64,000 nt of DNA from JAWKUK01 sp041398605. Lineage in GTDB: Bacteria > Planctomycetota > UBA1135 > GCA-002686595. Positions 34,054 to 43,642 of this stretch are shown piece after piece (positions within the stretch are counted from its first letter, which is position 1; the number at the start of each line of letters is the position of its first letter). The stretch is taken from contig JAWKUK010000010.1 in assembly GCA_041398605.1 (NCBI GenBank), positions 186,001-250,000 on the forward strand, in the 5' to 3' direction. The translations under genes were made by a program, and so were the position numbers. The notes under the pieces were generated by a model. The model did not search any database and was not told the origin of the DNA. It saw nothing but the letters and a program-made list of their open reading frames with translations.

Positions 34054-34896
34054 TTACTTGCCGCCCTCGGGGTCCTTACCTCGATCGCCACGCTTCTTGT
34101 TGCGCGCGTACGTGCGCTCGAGCCCCCAGTGCTGCTCCCACGCGGTCAACGACTCGGCGGCGAGCTTTGGCATGGCTTCGAGGACCTTGAACGACCTCTT
34201 GTTGTCGTTCCACCAGGCGACCCAGCGGTCCTGGTTCTTCCCGACGTCGACCCCGAGCAAGACGTTCAACGCCAGTTGGAACTCGCCGATGTGCGGCGTC
34301 ACCTTGCGCCGATCCGTCTTCGTCATCAACTCGAACAACGTCTCGACCGCGCGCTTGTCGCGGATGTTCGCGAGGCCAAGGATCCGCGCACGGATCACCA
34401 GGTGGTGGTCCGTCTCGAAGAACTTGTCCGTCAAGAGCTCGATCGAGCTCGGCTCGCCGTGGCGCGAGATGCTCTTGAGCAAGAGGACGTAGAGCTCAGG
34501 TTCGTCGGGGAGCGTCCGGCGGTTCTTCTTCGCGTATGCATGCAGCGCCGCGAGCGCGCTCGGGTCCTCGATCTTGCCGAGCAGGTCGATCGTGAAGTCA
34601 CGCACCTCCGTGGCGTCGTCGCCGAGCGCCTCGGTGATGGCCTTGACGACGTCCCGATGGACGACCTCGGCCGCGAGCTGCAGCGCTGCGATCCGCTGCG
34701 CGGGCTCCTTTGCGCTGAGCCCCACCTTCAAGGCCTTGACCGCTCTCTCGACGACCTCCTTGGCCGGCGGCGCCGGCACATCGTCTTGCAATGCGGGCGA
34801 GCTGGCGGGCGCCGTCGAGTGTGGCGGCGCAACGCGCGCTTCCGCGCCTGCGCCAAGTGCCATGAGAAGGACGCTTAGGTTGGTGATCGATCGCAT
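34054..34896 (-). CDS. Exported HEAT-repeat protein
   Basis: A 280-residue protein with a short signal peptide (SITNLSVLLMALGAGAEA) and HEAT-like helical repeats (AQRIAALQLAAEVVHRD, TEVRDFTIDLLGKIEDPSALAALHAYA, LVIRARILGLANIRDKRAVETLFEL). It ends in a Lys-rich tail. Likely a periplasmic protein-binding scaffold; the partner is unknown. ATG 34896 begins the signal peptide. Neighbours (histidine phosphatase-like, dprA) give no functional hint. Confidence 0.77.
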   Translation of the reverse strand: MRSITNLSVLLMALGAGAEARVAPPHSTAPASSPALQDDVPAPPAKEVVERAVKALKVGLSAKEPAQRIAALQLAAEVVHRDVVKAITEALGDDATEVRDFTIDLLGKIEDPSALAALHAYAKKNRRTLPDEPELYVLLLKSISRHGEPSSIELLTDKFFETDHHLVIRARILGLANIRDKRAVETLFELMTKTDRRKVTPHIGEFQLALNVLLGVDVGKNQDRWVAWWNDNKRSFKVLEAMPKLAAESLTAWEQHWGLERTYARNKKRGDRGKDPEGGK

Positions 34897-34996
34897 GCGA
34901 CGGGATCCTCGGGACGAGCTCGACGATACCAGGCGCCGCGCATCCTGGGGCGCGCGCGCGCCCGCTCGCGCTATCGTCGCCCCGAAACCCTCGAAT

Positions 34997-35671
34997 TCAC
35001 CCCGGAATGTCGAGCGCCATGTCTCGGGCCGCCACATTCCACGCGAGGAGCTGCCAGCGCCCGCCGGCCCAGCGGAGCCGTCCGACGCGGCCTGTCCCGA
35101 CCTTGAACGAGCCCTCCGCCCGACGTCGAGCGAGCTCGCCTGGCACGAGGTCCAGGAGGTAACGCATGACCCCGTTGCTCGAGACGAGCAGGACACGCTG
35201 GTCGCCTCGCCAGGGCGCCGCGGCTGCGGCTTGGGCCAGCTCTGTCGCGAGGCCTTGCACCCGCGCGCGCACGTCCTCCTCGCGCTCGGCGAAGGCCGCC
35301 GGCCAGTCGGCTTGGTCGGCCCAGCGCTGCAGCGCGGCGCCATCGCCGCGCGCCTCGATCTGCGCGCTGGAGAGGCCCCCCCAAGGGCCGTAATCGATCT
35401 CATCGAGGCGCGGGTCCGCCTCGACCTGCGTGTCGGACCAACCGGCGACGAACAGCGCCCGCTCCGCGTGCCCGCGCGTGCGCTGCAACGAGCTCGCCAG
35501 GACGCGCTGGGGCCGCCAGCCCCGGCGCACGAGGAGGTCGCCCAGCGCCTCCGCCTGCGCGAGGCCCTGCTCGACCAGCGGCAGGTCTTCGTTGCGGCCG
35601 ACCCACGTGACGGTGTCGCCGGGCCCGAACGTGTTGCCGTGCCGCGCGATGACGAGGTCGAGCGCGCTCAC
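34997..35671 (-). CDS. Histidine-phosphatase-family protein with altered motif
   Basis: A 224-residue phosphoglycerate-mutase-like protein. The first motif ARHGNT (residues 9-14) keeps the phospho-accepting His, and SSLQRTRGHAE and ERE (proton donor region) are present. The second-His motif VSHGG reads VSSNG, so the second catalytic His is replaced. Activity may be altered or lost, although some family members naturally carry an SNG variant. The GTG start overlaps the kdsB stop (GTGA), so the two are co-translated. Role unknown; linkage suggests sugar-phosphate or LPS metabolism. Confidence 0.8.
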   Translation of the reverse strand: MSALDLVIARHGNTFGPGDTVTWVGRNEDLPLVEQGLAQAEALGDLLVRRGWRPQRVLASSLQRTRGHAERALFVAGWSDTQVEADPRLDEIDYGPWGGLSSAQIEARGDGAALQRWADQADWPAAFAEREEDVRARVQGLATELAQAAAAAPWRGDQRVLLVSSNGVMRYLLDLVPGELARRRAEGSFKVGTGRVGRLRWAGGRWQLLAWNVAARDMALDIPG

Positions 35672-36465
35672 GGGACGAGCTCGCCCTCCGCTGCGATCGC
35701 CGCTTCGACGCGGGCTACGTCCGCCGGGTCATCGATCGCGATCGTCGAGCGCCCGCGCAGGTCCACCTCGACGACGCGGATACGCAGGCCGTGCTCGAGC
35801 GCGCGGAGCTGTTCGAGGCCCTCCGCGAGCTCCAAGGGCGTCGGCGGCAGCGCGACGACGCGCGCGAGCGCCTCGCGCCGGAAGCCGTACAGGCCGATGT
35901 GCTTGCGCACCGGCGCCTGCGCCCTGTCGCGGCGGAAGGGGATGATCGCTTTCGAGAAGTACAGCGCGAACCCGTCGAGCCCGACCGTCACCGTCGTGCC
36001 ACCGACCTCGCCCGCGGCCTTCGCGGCGGCGAGCTTCTCGACCGCGGCCTCCGGCAGGATCGTCGCCGGCGTCACGATGTCCGCGACGCGCGCGTTCGGC
36101 GCGTCGGCCTCCGCGGCGAGCGCGTCGACGACCGCCTGCACGACCCAGGGCGGCGTCAGCACCGCGTCGCCCTGCAGGTTCACGACCGCGTCGGGCGTGA
36201 AGTCGAGGGTCGCGATCGCGGCCTCCGCGCGCTCGGTCCCGTTGCGGCACGACTCGGGCGTCAGGACGGCCTCGCCGCCGAACGCTGCGACGTGCCGCGC
36301 GATGCGCGCGTCATCGGTCGCGACGAGCACGCGCTCGACGCCTTGCACCGCGCGCGCGACGCGCCAGACACGCTCCAGGAGCGAGCGTCCTGCGACCGGG
36401 GCCAGCGGCTTGCCAGGGAAGCGCGTCGAGCCGTAGCGCGACGGGATGACGACGACGGTGCGCAT
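35668..36465 (-). CDS. kdsB: CMP-Kdo synthetase KdsB
   Basis: Activates 3-deoxy-manno-octulosonate with CTP to CMP-Kdo for lipid A/LPS core synthesis. The 265-residue protein has the nucleotidyltransferase start VIPSRYGSTRFPGKPL, then LVATDDARI, ESCRNGTERAEAA, VVNLQGDAVLTP (metal Asp), KHIGLYGFRREAL and LEQLRALEHGLRI. This is strong evidence for an LPS-type outer membrane. It is divergent from the methyltransferase-like gene, with 55 bp between. ATG 36465. Confidence 0.95.
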   Translation of the reverse strand: MRTVVVIPSRYGSTRFPGKPLAPVAGRSLLERVWRVARAVQGVERVLVATDDARIARHVAAFGGEAVLTPESCRNGTERAEAAIATLDFTPDAVVNLQGDAVLTPPWVVQAVVDALAAEADAPNARVADIVTPATILPEAAVEKLAAAKAAGEVGGTTVTVGLDGFALYFSKAIIPFRRDRAQAPVRKHIGLYGFRREALARVVALPPTPLELAEGLEQLRALEHGLRIRVVEVDLRGRSTIAIDDPADVARVEAAIAAEGELVP

Positions 36466-36520
36466 GCGCCGCAGACGTTACGTTGCCCCGCGCTCCGACG
36501 CGAGCGGATACCCTGCCCCG

Positions 36521-37279
36521 ATGAGTCGAGCGATCGTGCCCGTGGCCCCCTTGGTGCCCGCTGAGTCGCGGTTTCGCTTCCTGCGCCTCGCGCCGGACGC
36601 GCGCCGGGCCCTCGTCGGGAACACCGGCACGTTCGACGAACACTGCGCCAGCTACTTCACCGGCGATGGGCTGATCGACCGCTTTGCGCGCGCGCTCGGC
36701 GCGCGCAGGGCCGTCCGCGTGAAGGAGCTCCTCGAGTCGATCGAGTTCTTCGGCGTCGCGCGCCGTCGCGTGCGCGCGTCCAGCGTCGCGGACCTATGCG
36801 CGAGCCACGGCCTCGTCGGCGCCATGTACGCGCTGTTCGAGCGCAGCGTGGAGCGCGTGCTGCTCGTCGATCGCAGCGTGCCGGAGAGCCGCGCGGAAGT
36901 GCTCGCGGCTGCGCACGAGGTCGGCCCTTGGACCGTGGAGAAGCTCGTCCCGCACGACGGGCTGCTCGCGCGCCGCGGCGCGGAGCTCGCGCCGGGGACC
37001 GCGCTGGTCGCCGTGCATGCGTGCGGCTTCTTGACGGACGAGGTGATCGAGCTCGCCGTGCGCCTCGGCGGCCCGGTCGGGCTCCTGCCCTGCTGCCGCC
37101 CGCACCGTCGTTCGCCGGCGCCGACGGTGCTCGCCCGCGAGCTGGGCGCGGAGACGGCGTTCGATGTCGACCGCACGTACCGGCTGGAGAACGCCGGCTT
37201 CACCGCGCGCTGGGACGCGGTGCCCGCGTCGATCACCCCGATGAACCGCGTGATCCTGGCCTGGCCACGGGCGCGCTGA
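36521..37279 (+). CDS. SAM-methyltransferase-like protein
   Basis: A 252-residue protein with a class-I methyltransferase-like layout: VADLCASHGLVGAMYALFER as a motif I-like region (residues 89-108), VLLVDRS as strand 2, LVAVHACGFLTDEVIELAV, and GLLPCCRPHR. The CASHG/LLPCC pair recalls the METTL25/Trm13-type methyltransferase group, but the glycine-rich SAM loop is weak. The cofactor and target are uncertain. ATG at 36521. It diverges from kdsB and converges on the PQQ propeller gene. Confidence 0.65.
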   Translation: MSRAIVPVAPLVPAESRFRFLRLAPDARRALVGNTGTFDEHCASYFTGDGLIDRFARALGARRAVRVKELLESIEFFGVARRRVRASSVADLCASHGLVGAMYALFERSVERVLLVDRSVPESRAEVLAAAHEVGPWTVEKLVPHDGLLARRGAELAPGTALVAVHACGFLTDEVIELAVRLGGPVGLLPCCRPHRRSPAPTVLARELGAETAFDVDRTYRLENAGFTARWDAVPASITPMNRVILAWPRAR

Positions 37280-37314
37280 TCGGCCCTGTTGCGGCGCGAT
37301 CCGTCGGGAGCGGC

Positions 37315-39903
37315 TCAATCACCCGGCGGCCGGACAAGGCGCGTGCGCGGCTCGTCGTCCACGTACACCTGGAGCGCAACGAGCCGCCCGGCGGCGTCGC
37401 GCTCGAACCCGAAGGTCAGGTACTCGGAGCCGATCAAGATCATCCGCGCGTCCCCTGTCAGCGTGGCCGGCGGCGTGCCCGGGCGCGTGCCCGGCGGCGT
37501 GCCCGGCGGCGTGCCCGGGGGCGTGCCTGGGGGCGTGTGGGGGGGCGGGGCCGCGCCATCGTCGGGCGCGATGCTGCCCGCGCGGCGCAGCTCCGGCCCA
37601 CGCCAGCGGTTGGCCTCTGGGCGCGGGCGGTCGGTCTGGAGGAACCCGTCCTCGATCCAGAAGCGGCGGCGCGGGCCGTCGGGCGGGTCGTTATCGGCGA
37701 TCCAGTCGCCCAGGACTTCGGCGAACTGGGCCTCCAAGCGCGCATCGGTCGCGGCGAGCTCGTCCCTGGTCCGGTAGAAGAGGGCCGCGACCGGCGGGGG
37801 CTCGAAGTCCGCGCTCGAGAGCAGCGGCGTGGCGTCTCCCGCTGACCGGACCTCGGCCGATGTGAACGTCGCGGAGGTCATCTCGCCCTTGTCCGCGTCG
37901 AAGATCGTCCAGCGCGTTGGCAGCAGCAGGCCTCCCAAGGCGCGGTAGTCGCTATAGGTCCATAGCGGCAGCCCAGGCCCCTCTTGCCCCGCGAGGAGGC
38001 CCGACTCGACCTCGAAGTAGAGCGTCCGCGCAAAGCCCTCCCGCGTCGCCGCTGCGACGACGTAACACGCGCGGTGATCAAAGAGCGCGACGCCCCGCAG
38101 GGCCCGACGCGGATACCAAGCAGTCGGGTCGCACAGGCGCCCGATGTCGCCGCCCTCCCGCAACGCGGCGAGCGCGTCGCCGCGCAGCTCCTGCGCCACT
38201 TCGTTCTCGCCGATGATCCAGCCGCCGACCGCAGCGCATCCGAGCTCGAGGTCCGCTTCGACGGCGAGCCCTGCCGCCGAGGCCTCGCGCGCCGCGACCG
38301 TCGTGGCGGCGTACTCGCGCCACTTGAAGCCGAGCCCTGCGGCCCAGGTCAGCACTGTCGTGCCGCGCCGCGCCGAGTTGCGCATGCTGCGCGCGGCGCC
38401 GCGCATGCGGAGCGCCGCCGGCGCAGCGGGGCTCGATCCGCCGGCGAGCAGCGCACGGCGATGGCGCGCGAAGACCTCGTCGCTCGAAGGCAGCTCCGCG
38501 CGCAGGGCAGCGAGCGGGTCGCCCTCGGCTCCAGGCTGCGGCGCGTCCGCCGCCATTCGATGATCGAGGCAGATGAGCCGGCCGAGGCTGCTGCGGCAGA
38601 GGATGCGCCCGGCGCACAGGACCGGCGTCGACCACGACGTACCGTCGGCGAAGAGCGCGCGCCGTGAGAGCTCGGTGTACCCGGACGGCGTCGCCTGGGC
38701 GATCACGAGCTGGCCCTTGCCATCGAGGATGACGAGCCGCCCGCCGGCGATCGATAGGGCCCCCGTGCCGAGGCCGCGGTGCGACCACGCGACGTTCCCC
38801 GCGAGGTCGATGCACTTCAAGAGCGCTTCGTCGAAGCCGTAGAGGTGCTCGCCATAGCGCACACAGCCCGACATCTTGTTGCGCATCACGCGCGAGGACC
38901 AAAGCTCCGTCAATGCTCCCTCTGCGTAGCGCAGCAGCGCGCAGCCACGCTCGTAGCCGCCTGAGATGAAGACTTGATCCCCGATCACGACCGGCGTCAT
39001 CGGCGCGACGGGCGGCGCCTTGTCCCAGCGATGAAAGGCGCGCTCTGTGCCGTCGGCGAGCGCGATCACCGCGAGCCCATCGCCGCAGAGCGTCGCGAGC
39101 AGCGGCTCGAATGGCGCAGGTCGGGCGGGCGCGGCGTCCGCGTCCTTCAGCCCTCGGGCGTGGAACGGCGCAGGCGTCGAGTACGCGCTGCCGTAGTGCC
39201 GCTCGGTGCGCCAGCGCAGCGCGCCCGTCGCGGCATCGAGCGCGACGACGACGCCGAGGTTCACGACGACGACCGGCGCCGCGTCGGGGACCTCGAGCCA
39301 GACCGGAGACGCCGCGAAGCCCCAGGTCGGCGGCGTCAATCCGAGGTCTCGGTTCGCCTCGACGACCCAGAGCTCCCGCCCCGTCGCTGCGTCGTAGGAG
39401 GCGCAACGTCCGAGGTTGCTCGTGACGAAGACGCGCCCGCCCGCGACGGTCGGCGTCGAGAGCGTCCCGCCGTCATGGGAATTGTCGCGCAGCTCGCCCG
39501 GCCATGTCGCGCGCCAGAGCACCGCGCCTGTCTCGAGGTCGAGCTTCACGAGCGCGTCGACGCCCCCGCGGTCCTCGCCTAGCCCGCCTTCGTCGTGCGG
39601 AGCATCGCTCGAGTCGTCGTCGCGCGGTCCGCCGCCATCTGGGCCCTCGAAGCCCAGCGTGTACACCGCCCCCGCGACGACGGCGCACGACGAGTGCCCG
39701 ACGCCGACCGCGCGCTCCCAGAGGGGGGCGTCGCGGCCGACGACACCCCAGTCCGACTCGTCGGTCGTGCCCTCGCGCTCCGGGCCGCGCCATTGCGGCC
39801 AGTCTGTATTGCAGAGCGTCGCCCCCGCGCCCGCCAGAGCGAGCACCGCGTGCAGCGCGCACGAGAGCGCGCGCGGGAGCGATCCGTTCGCAGGGCTTCG
39901 CAT
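37315..39903 (-). CDS. Secreted PQQ-type beta-propeller protein
   Basis: An 862-residue exported protein with a signal peptide (LSCALHAVLALAGAGATLC) followed by DWPQWRGPEREG, a typical opening of planctomycete PQQ-repeat proteins. Repeats such as VYTLGFEGP, VFVTSNLGRCASYDAATGRELW and LVILDGKGQLVIAQ form a propeller resembling BamB/PQQ dehydrogenases. No PQQ catalytic site is apparent. The C-terminal third is of another, unknown fold and includes a PPGT linker and a final domain DARMILIGSEYLTFG. ATG 39903; 18 bp after the OPT gene start region ends on the same strand. Confidence 0.83.
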   Translation of the reverse strand: MRSPANGSLPRALSCALHAVLALAGAGATLCNTDWPQWRGPEREGTTDESDWGVVGRDAPLWERAVGVGHSSCAVVAGAVYTLGFEGPDGGGPRDDDSSDAPHDEGGLGEDRGGVDALVKLDLETGAVLWRATWPGELRDNSHDGGTLSTPTVAGGRVFVTSNLGRCASYDAATGRELWVVEANRDLGLTPPTWGFAASPVWLEVPDAAPVVVVNLGVVVALDAATGALRWRTERHYGSAYSTPAPFHARGLKDADAAPARPAPFEPLLATLCGDGLAVIALADGTERAFHRWDKAPPVAPMTPVVIGDQVFISGGYERGCALLRYAEGALTELWSSRVMRNKMSGCVRYGEHLYGFDEALLKCIDLAGNVAWSHRGLGTGALSIAGGRLVILDGKGQLVIAQATPSGYTELSRRALFADGTSWSTPVLCAGRILCRSSLGRLICLDHRMAADAPQPGAEGDPLAALRAELPSSDEVFARHRRALLAGGSSPAAPAALRMRGAARSMRNSARRGTTVLTWAAGLGFKWREYAATTVAAREASAAGLAVEADLELGCAAVGGWIIGENEVAQELRGDALAALREGGDIGRLCDPTAWYPRRALRGVALFDHRACYVVAAATREGFARTLYFEVESGLLAGQEGPGLPLWTYSDYRALGGLLLPTRWTIFDADKGEMTSATFTSAEVRSAGDATPLLSSADFEPPPVAALFYRTRDELAATDARLEAQFAEVLGDWIADNDPPDGPRRRFWIEDGFLQTDRPRPEANRWRGPELRRAGSIAPDDGAAPPPHTPPGTPPGTPPGTPPGTRPGTPPATLTGDARMILIGSEYLTFGFERDAAGRLVALQVYVDDEPRTRLVRPPGD
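37471..37542. repeat. 12-bp in-frame repeat coding PPGT units
   Basis: Six 12-bp units of the form GGCGTGCCCGGG (with variants) lie inside the propeller gene and code, on the minus strand, for about six PPGT-type tetrapeptides (PPHT, PPGT, RPGT, PPAT). The units form a flexible linker before the last domain. Length can change by slippage without breaking the frame. Confidence 0.85.
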
Positions 39904-39921
39904 GGGGGCGCGCGCGAGCGC

Positions 39922-42108
39922 TCAGGGCGCCGAGTTGGACGGTCGCGCTGCGCGGAACATCAAGAACCCGAGGAGCGCGAGCACCCCGGCGCCGAACCAG
40001 TTTCCGACGAGGTCGTCGCCGCCTGTGGCGCCAAACGGCAAGCGCGCCAGGAACGCCAGCCCCGGCACGAGGCCCGAGTCCTCGTCGTATCCCGGCAGGA
40101 AGCCCTGCATCGCAGCCAATACGCCGACGATCGCCGCGCCCGCGATGAGGCCGGAAGAGAAGAGCGTGCCCTCGGGCTCCTCTTCCGCGTCCGGGACGCG
40201 CTTGTAGGCGCGATCCGCCAGCTTGCGGACGAGGCCGCCCAGGAACACCGGCGCGGTGTACTGCAGCTTCAGGTACAGGCCGACCGCAAACGTCAACGAG
40301 CTGATGCCGAGCAGCTCCATGAAGAGCGCGATCGCGGCGCCGATCAGGATCAGGTCCCACGGCAGCTTCTGGTCGAGGATGCCGCTGATGACCGTCGCCA
40401 TGAGGCTCGCCTGTGGCGCGGCGAGCTCGTCGCCGCCGATGCCGTCGAAGCGACGGAACTTGACCTCGCGCGTCGCTGCATCGACCAGGTAGCTGCCCGG
40501 CTCGAGGCCCGCGCCTTCTGGCAAGTCCGCGAGGCCGAGGCGCGTCAAGGTGAGCGCCGCACCCGACGCGTCGACCGTCCCGTCCTCGGCCCGCACGCGC
40601 GGGTGCACGGTGCCGCGCCCTTCCAGCGCCTCGGGCGTGACCTGGAACGCCGCAGCGATCGGCTCGTCCTTCGTCTTGGAGAGGTTCAAGAGGTACGCCG
40701 TCGAGCCGACCGCGAGCACCGACGTCAGCACGCCGATGACGAGCGCGCCCTGCTGCAGGATCGGCGTCGCCCCGACGAGGTACCCCGTCTTGAGGTCCTG
40801 CGAGCACGTGCCCGCTTGGCTGACCGCGATGCACACGACCGCGCCGATCGTCAGCGCGAGCTTCTTGTGAATGGGGTCCGTCCAGCCGAGCATCAGGAAG
40901 ATGCCGCACGTGCCCATCAGCACCGCGATCGTCATGCCCGACAGCGGGTTGCTCGTCGAGCCGACCTCGCCGGTGACGCGCGAGCTGACGACCGAGAACA
41001 AGAAGCCAAACGCCAGGATCAAGCCCGCACCCAAGAGCGGCACGTCGAACATCGGCGTGAGCCAGATCAACGCCACGAGGCCGAGCGCGCCCGCGAGCAG
41101 CACCGGCATCGGCGTATCGCGGTCCGTGCGCGCGCGCCCCGCGGCGTCGCCCTTGGAGAAGAGGCTCGCTGCGGAGCTCCAGAGCGCTGAGCGGATCGCA
41201 GGCAAGGCGCGGATCAACGAGACGATCCCGCCCGTGGCGACCGCGCCAGCGCCGATGTGGCGGGCATAGGCGCTGTAGATCTCGCTCCAGCCCATCTCTG
41301 CGATGGGCTTCGTGCCGAAGCCGAACAGCTCGGGGTTGCCTGCCCCGAACGTGTAGATGAGCGGGATGATGATCAAGGCAGACATCAACGAGCCCGCGAC
41401 CATGATCAGCGACGTGCGGTACCCGATGATGTAGCCGACGCCGAGCAGCGCGGGGTCGAAGTCGCAGCCGACGTAGGCTTTGTCGAAGTACGCGAGCTTG
41501 CTCTTCGTGACGAGGGCGGAGAGCTTCGCGCCGACCGTCGCGTAGACGCCGCCGAAGATCGCCTGCGCGGCCTTCAACAGCCCGCCGACGCCCATCCCGA
41601 AGAACACCTTGCTGGCGGACGTCCCGCCGAGCTCGCCGACGCGCAAGATCTCGGCGCAGGCTTTGCCTTCCGGATAGCGCAGCGTGCGGTGCTCCTTGAC
41701 GATGAGGTAGCGCCGCAACGGGACCATCATCAAGACGCCCAGGATGCCCCCGACCAGCGCGATCACCGTCGTCGTCCCGATGTCCATGGGGTACCCCAGG
41801 AACACCAGCGCGGGGACCGTGAACACGACCGCTGCGGCCACCGATTCGCCTGCCGAGCCGGCGGTCTGCGTGATGTTGTGCTCGAGGATCGCGCGCTTGC
41901 CGTTGCGCGCGTGGAGGACCGCGATCGCGATCACGGCGATCGGCACGGACGCCGAGACGGTCAAGCCCACCTTCAGCGCGAGGTAGGTCGACGCGACGCC
42001 GAAGACCAGGCCGAGGAGCGCGCCCAGCACGACGGCGCGCGGGGTCAGCTCCGGCTGCGCTTCTTCGGCCGGGACGAGGGGGACGAAGTGGGGGGATTCG
42101 TCGGACAT
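39922..42108 (-). CDS. OPT-family oligopeptide/metal-chelate transporter
   Basis: A 728-residue polytopic protein of the OPT superfamily, with about 14-16 hydrophobic segments. The opening LTPRAVVLGALLGLVFGVASTYLALKVGLTVSASVPIAV and the GAFxG-like AGTCSQDLKTGYLVGATP block are typical. It likely imports oligopeptides or iron-siderophore-like chelates by proton symport. It lies 18 bp upstream of the PQQ propeller gene on the same strand, suggesting one transcript. ATG 42108. A 189-bp divergent region separates it from the saccharopine-dehydrogenase-like gene. Confidence 0.92.
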   Translation of the reverse strand: MSDESPHFVPLVPAEEAQPELTPRAVVLGALLGLVFGVASTYLALKVGLTVSASVPIAVIAIAVLHARNGKRAILEHNITQTAGSAGESVAAAVVFTVPALVFLGYPMDIGTTTVIALVGGILGVLMMVPLRRYLIVKEHRTLRYPEGKACAEILRVGELGGTSASKVFFGMGVGGLLKAAQAIFGGVYATVGAKLSALVTKSKLAYFDKAYVGCDFDPALLGVGYIIGYRTSLIMVAGSLMSALIIIPLIYTFGAGNPELFGFGTKPIAEMGWSEIYSAYARHIGAGAVATGGIVSLIRALPAIRSALWSSAASLFSKGDAAGRARTDRDTPMPVLLAGALGLVALIWLTPMFDVPLLGAGLILAFGFLFSVVSSRVTGEVGSTSNPLSGMTIAVLMGTCGIFLMLGWTDPIHKKLALTIGAVVCIAVSQAGTCSQDLKTGYLVGATPILQQGALVIGVLTSVLAVGSTAYLLNLSKTKDEPIAAAFQVTPEALEGRGTVHPRVRAEDGTVDASGAALTLTRLGLADLPEGAGLEPGSYLVDAATREVKFRRFDGIGGDELAAPQASLMATVISGILDQKLPWDLILIGAAIALFMELLGISSLTFAVGLYLKLQYTAPVFLGGLVRKLADRAYKRVPDAEEEPEGTLFSSGLIAGAAIVGVLAAMQGFLPGYDEDSGLVPGLAFLARLPFGATGGDDLVGNWFGAGVLALLGFLMFRAARPSNSAP

Positions 42109-42297
42109 GGGAGATTCGGTGGTCCGAAGTGTGGTCCGGAAGGGGGGTGGTGCGCGCGGACGCACGGTAGGTCGGCGGGCGGGGCGCGAGGATATCGCTT
42201 CGGGACGCCGGCCTGCGCGCGCGCGCCGCAGGTGCCGGCGGCGGTTGGCCCTCGGCGCCCCGCTCGCGTAACCTAGTCGGCTTCACGGACTCTAGCC

Positions 42298-43437
42298 ATG
42301 GCCCAACGACACAAGATCTTCATCGCAGGCGCAGGCGGCATCGGCCGCGCGCTCGCGCTCATGCTGCTCGACGAACGCTCGTTCCCGTGCGAGGTCTTGC
42401 TGGGGGACATTGCGCTCTCGCAGGCCGAGAGCGCCGCCCGCTTCGCGGACCCGAACGGCGCGACGTGCGCGATGGAGATGCCGCTGACGGGGACGTCACC
42501 GGCGCTCGATCAGGCGCTCGGTTGGGCGGACGCGATCGTCGACTGCCTGCCCGGGGCGGAAGCGCCGCGGATGGCGCGCCTCGCGCGGCAGCACGGCTGT
42601 CACTACCTGAACCTCACCGAGTACGTCGCCGAGACCGAAGAGGTCGAGCGCATCGCCGCGGGCGCTGACACGTGCTTCGCGTTGCAGTGCGGCCTCGCGC
42701 CGGGCGCGATCAACGTCATCGGCAACCACCTCGCGAGCCTCGCCTTCGAGCAGTGGGGCGTGACGTCGCTGGAGCGCATGCGCATGCGCGTCGGCGCGCT
42801 GCCGCGCAGCGCGCACGGCCCGCACTTCTACGGCTGGACGTGGAGCCCCGTCGGCGTCGCGACCGAGTACGTCAAGCCCGCGACGGTCGTGCGTGACCAC
42901 AAGGTCGTCGAGCGTCCTTCGCTCTCCGAGCTCGAGCACTTGATGGTCGAGGGCCAGCTGCTCGAGGCGGACCTGACCTCGGGCGGCGCGGCGGACTTGC
43001 CCGCGGCGTTCGCGGCCAGCGTCGCGAACCTCGACTACAAGACCCTGCGGTTCCCTGGGCACTACGCGTGGGTCGAGTCGCTGCTCGCGGGGATCCCCGA
43101 GGGCGCAGGCCGGCCCGCTGCGCTGCAGGCGCAGCTCGAGGCCATCGTGCCGCACTGCGAGGACGATCAAGTCGTCGTGTACGCCGACGTCGAGGGCCTG
43201 GACCAGCACGGCGCGCGCCGTGTCATGCGCGTCGCACGCGCGGTCCCTGGGATCACGGTCGCGGGGCGCCACTTGCGCGCGATCCAATCCACGACGGCGG
43301 CTGGCGTCGCGGAGACGCTGCGCCTCGTCGTCGCGCACGGCTGGAAAGGTGTGCGGCACCAGTCGTCGTTGCCGACGCTGGAGTACCTCACCGGCCCGTT
43401 TGTCGTGCGCGGTTACGGCGATCTGCGCCCGATCTGA
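42298..43437 (+). CDS. Saccharopine-dehydrogenase-family oxidoreductase
   Basis: A 379-residue NAD(P)-dependent enzyme with an N-terminal Rossmann motif FIAGAGGIGRALALMLLDE and AIVDCLPGAEAPRMARLA, followed by QCGLAPGAINVIGNHLASL, the saccharopine-dehydrogenase catalytic-domain signature. It could be a lysine-catabolic saccharopine dehydrogenase (LYS9-like) or carboxynorspermidine synthase; sequence alone does not decide. ATG 42298. No lysine or polyamine genes are adjacent. Confidence 0.85.
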   Translation: MAQRHKIFIAGAGGIGRALALMLLDERSFPCEVLLGDIALSQAESAARFADPNGATCAMEMPLTGTSPALDQALGWADAIVDCLPGAEAPRMARLARQHGCHYLNLTEYVAETEEVERIAAGADTCFALQCGLAPGAINVIGNHLASLAFEQWGVTSLERMRMRVGALPRSAHGPHFYGWTWSPVGVATEYVKPATVVRDHKVVERPSLSELEHLMVEGQLLEADLTSGGAADLPAAFAASVANLDYKTLRFPGHYAWVESLLAGIPEGAGRPAALQAQLEAIVPHCEDDQVVVYADVEGLDQHGARRVMRVARAVPGITVAGRHLRAIQSTTAAGVAETLRLVVAHGWKGVRHQSSLPTLEYLTGPFVVRGYGDLRPI

Positions 43438-43642
43438 CGCCCGCCGTGCGCTCAGGGCGCGGCCAGAGAGGGCCCTTGAGACCGCTCGGAGAGCGCGCCC
43501 GAAGGGCCCCTTGGGGCCCCAGGGGGCGCGCGGTCGAGGAGCTCGTTGAGCAGCTGGTTAAGGAGGTAAGGGCTGGCAAGTCAGCGCTCCCGACCGATAT
43601 TCATGGTCGGGGCGCTGCCGAGCGCGTCCGCGAGGGCTCTGC
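43438..43642. other. Intergenic region with GC-rich dyads
   Basis: About 200 bp between the oxidoreductase and tamB. It contains a near-perfect 16-nt GC dyad (GGGCCCCTTGGGGCCC, 43504-43519) and related GGGCCC/GCGCGC blocks that could end transcription of the upstream gene. No open frame with normal codon use is seen. Confidence 0.45.

Noticed and set aside
37471..37542. Collagen-like domain in the PQQ propeller protein
   Set aside because: The units are PPGT tetrapeptides, not G-x-y triplets, so a disordered linker is more likely.
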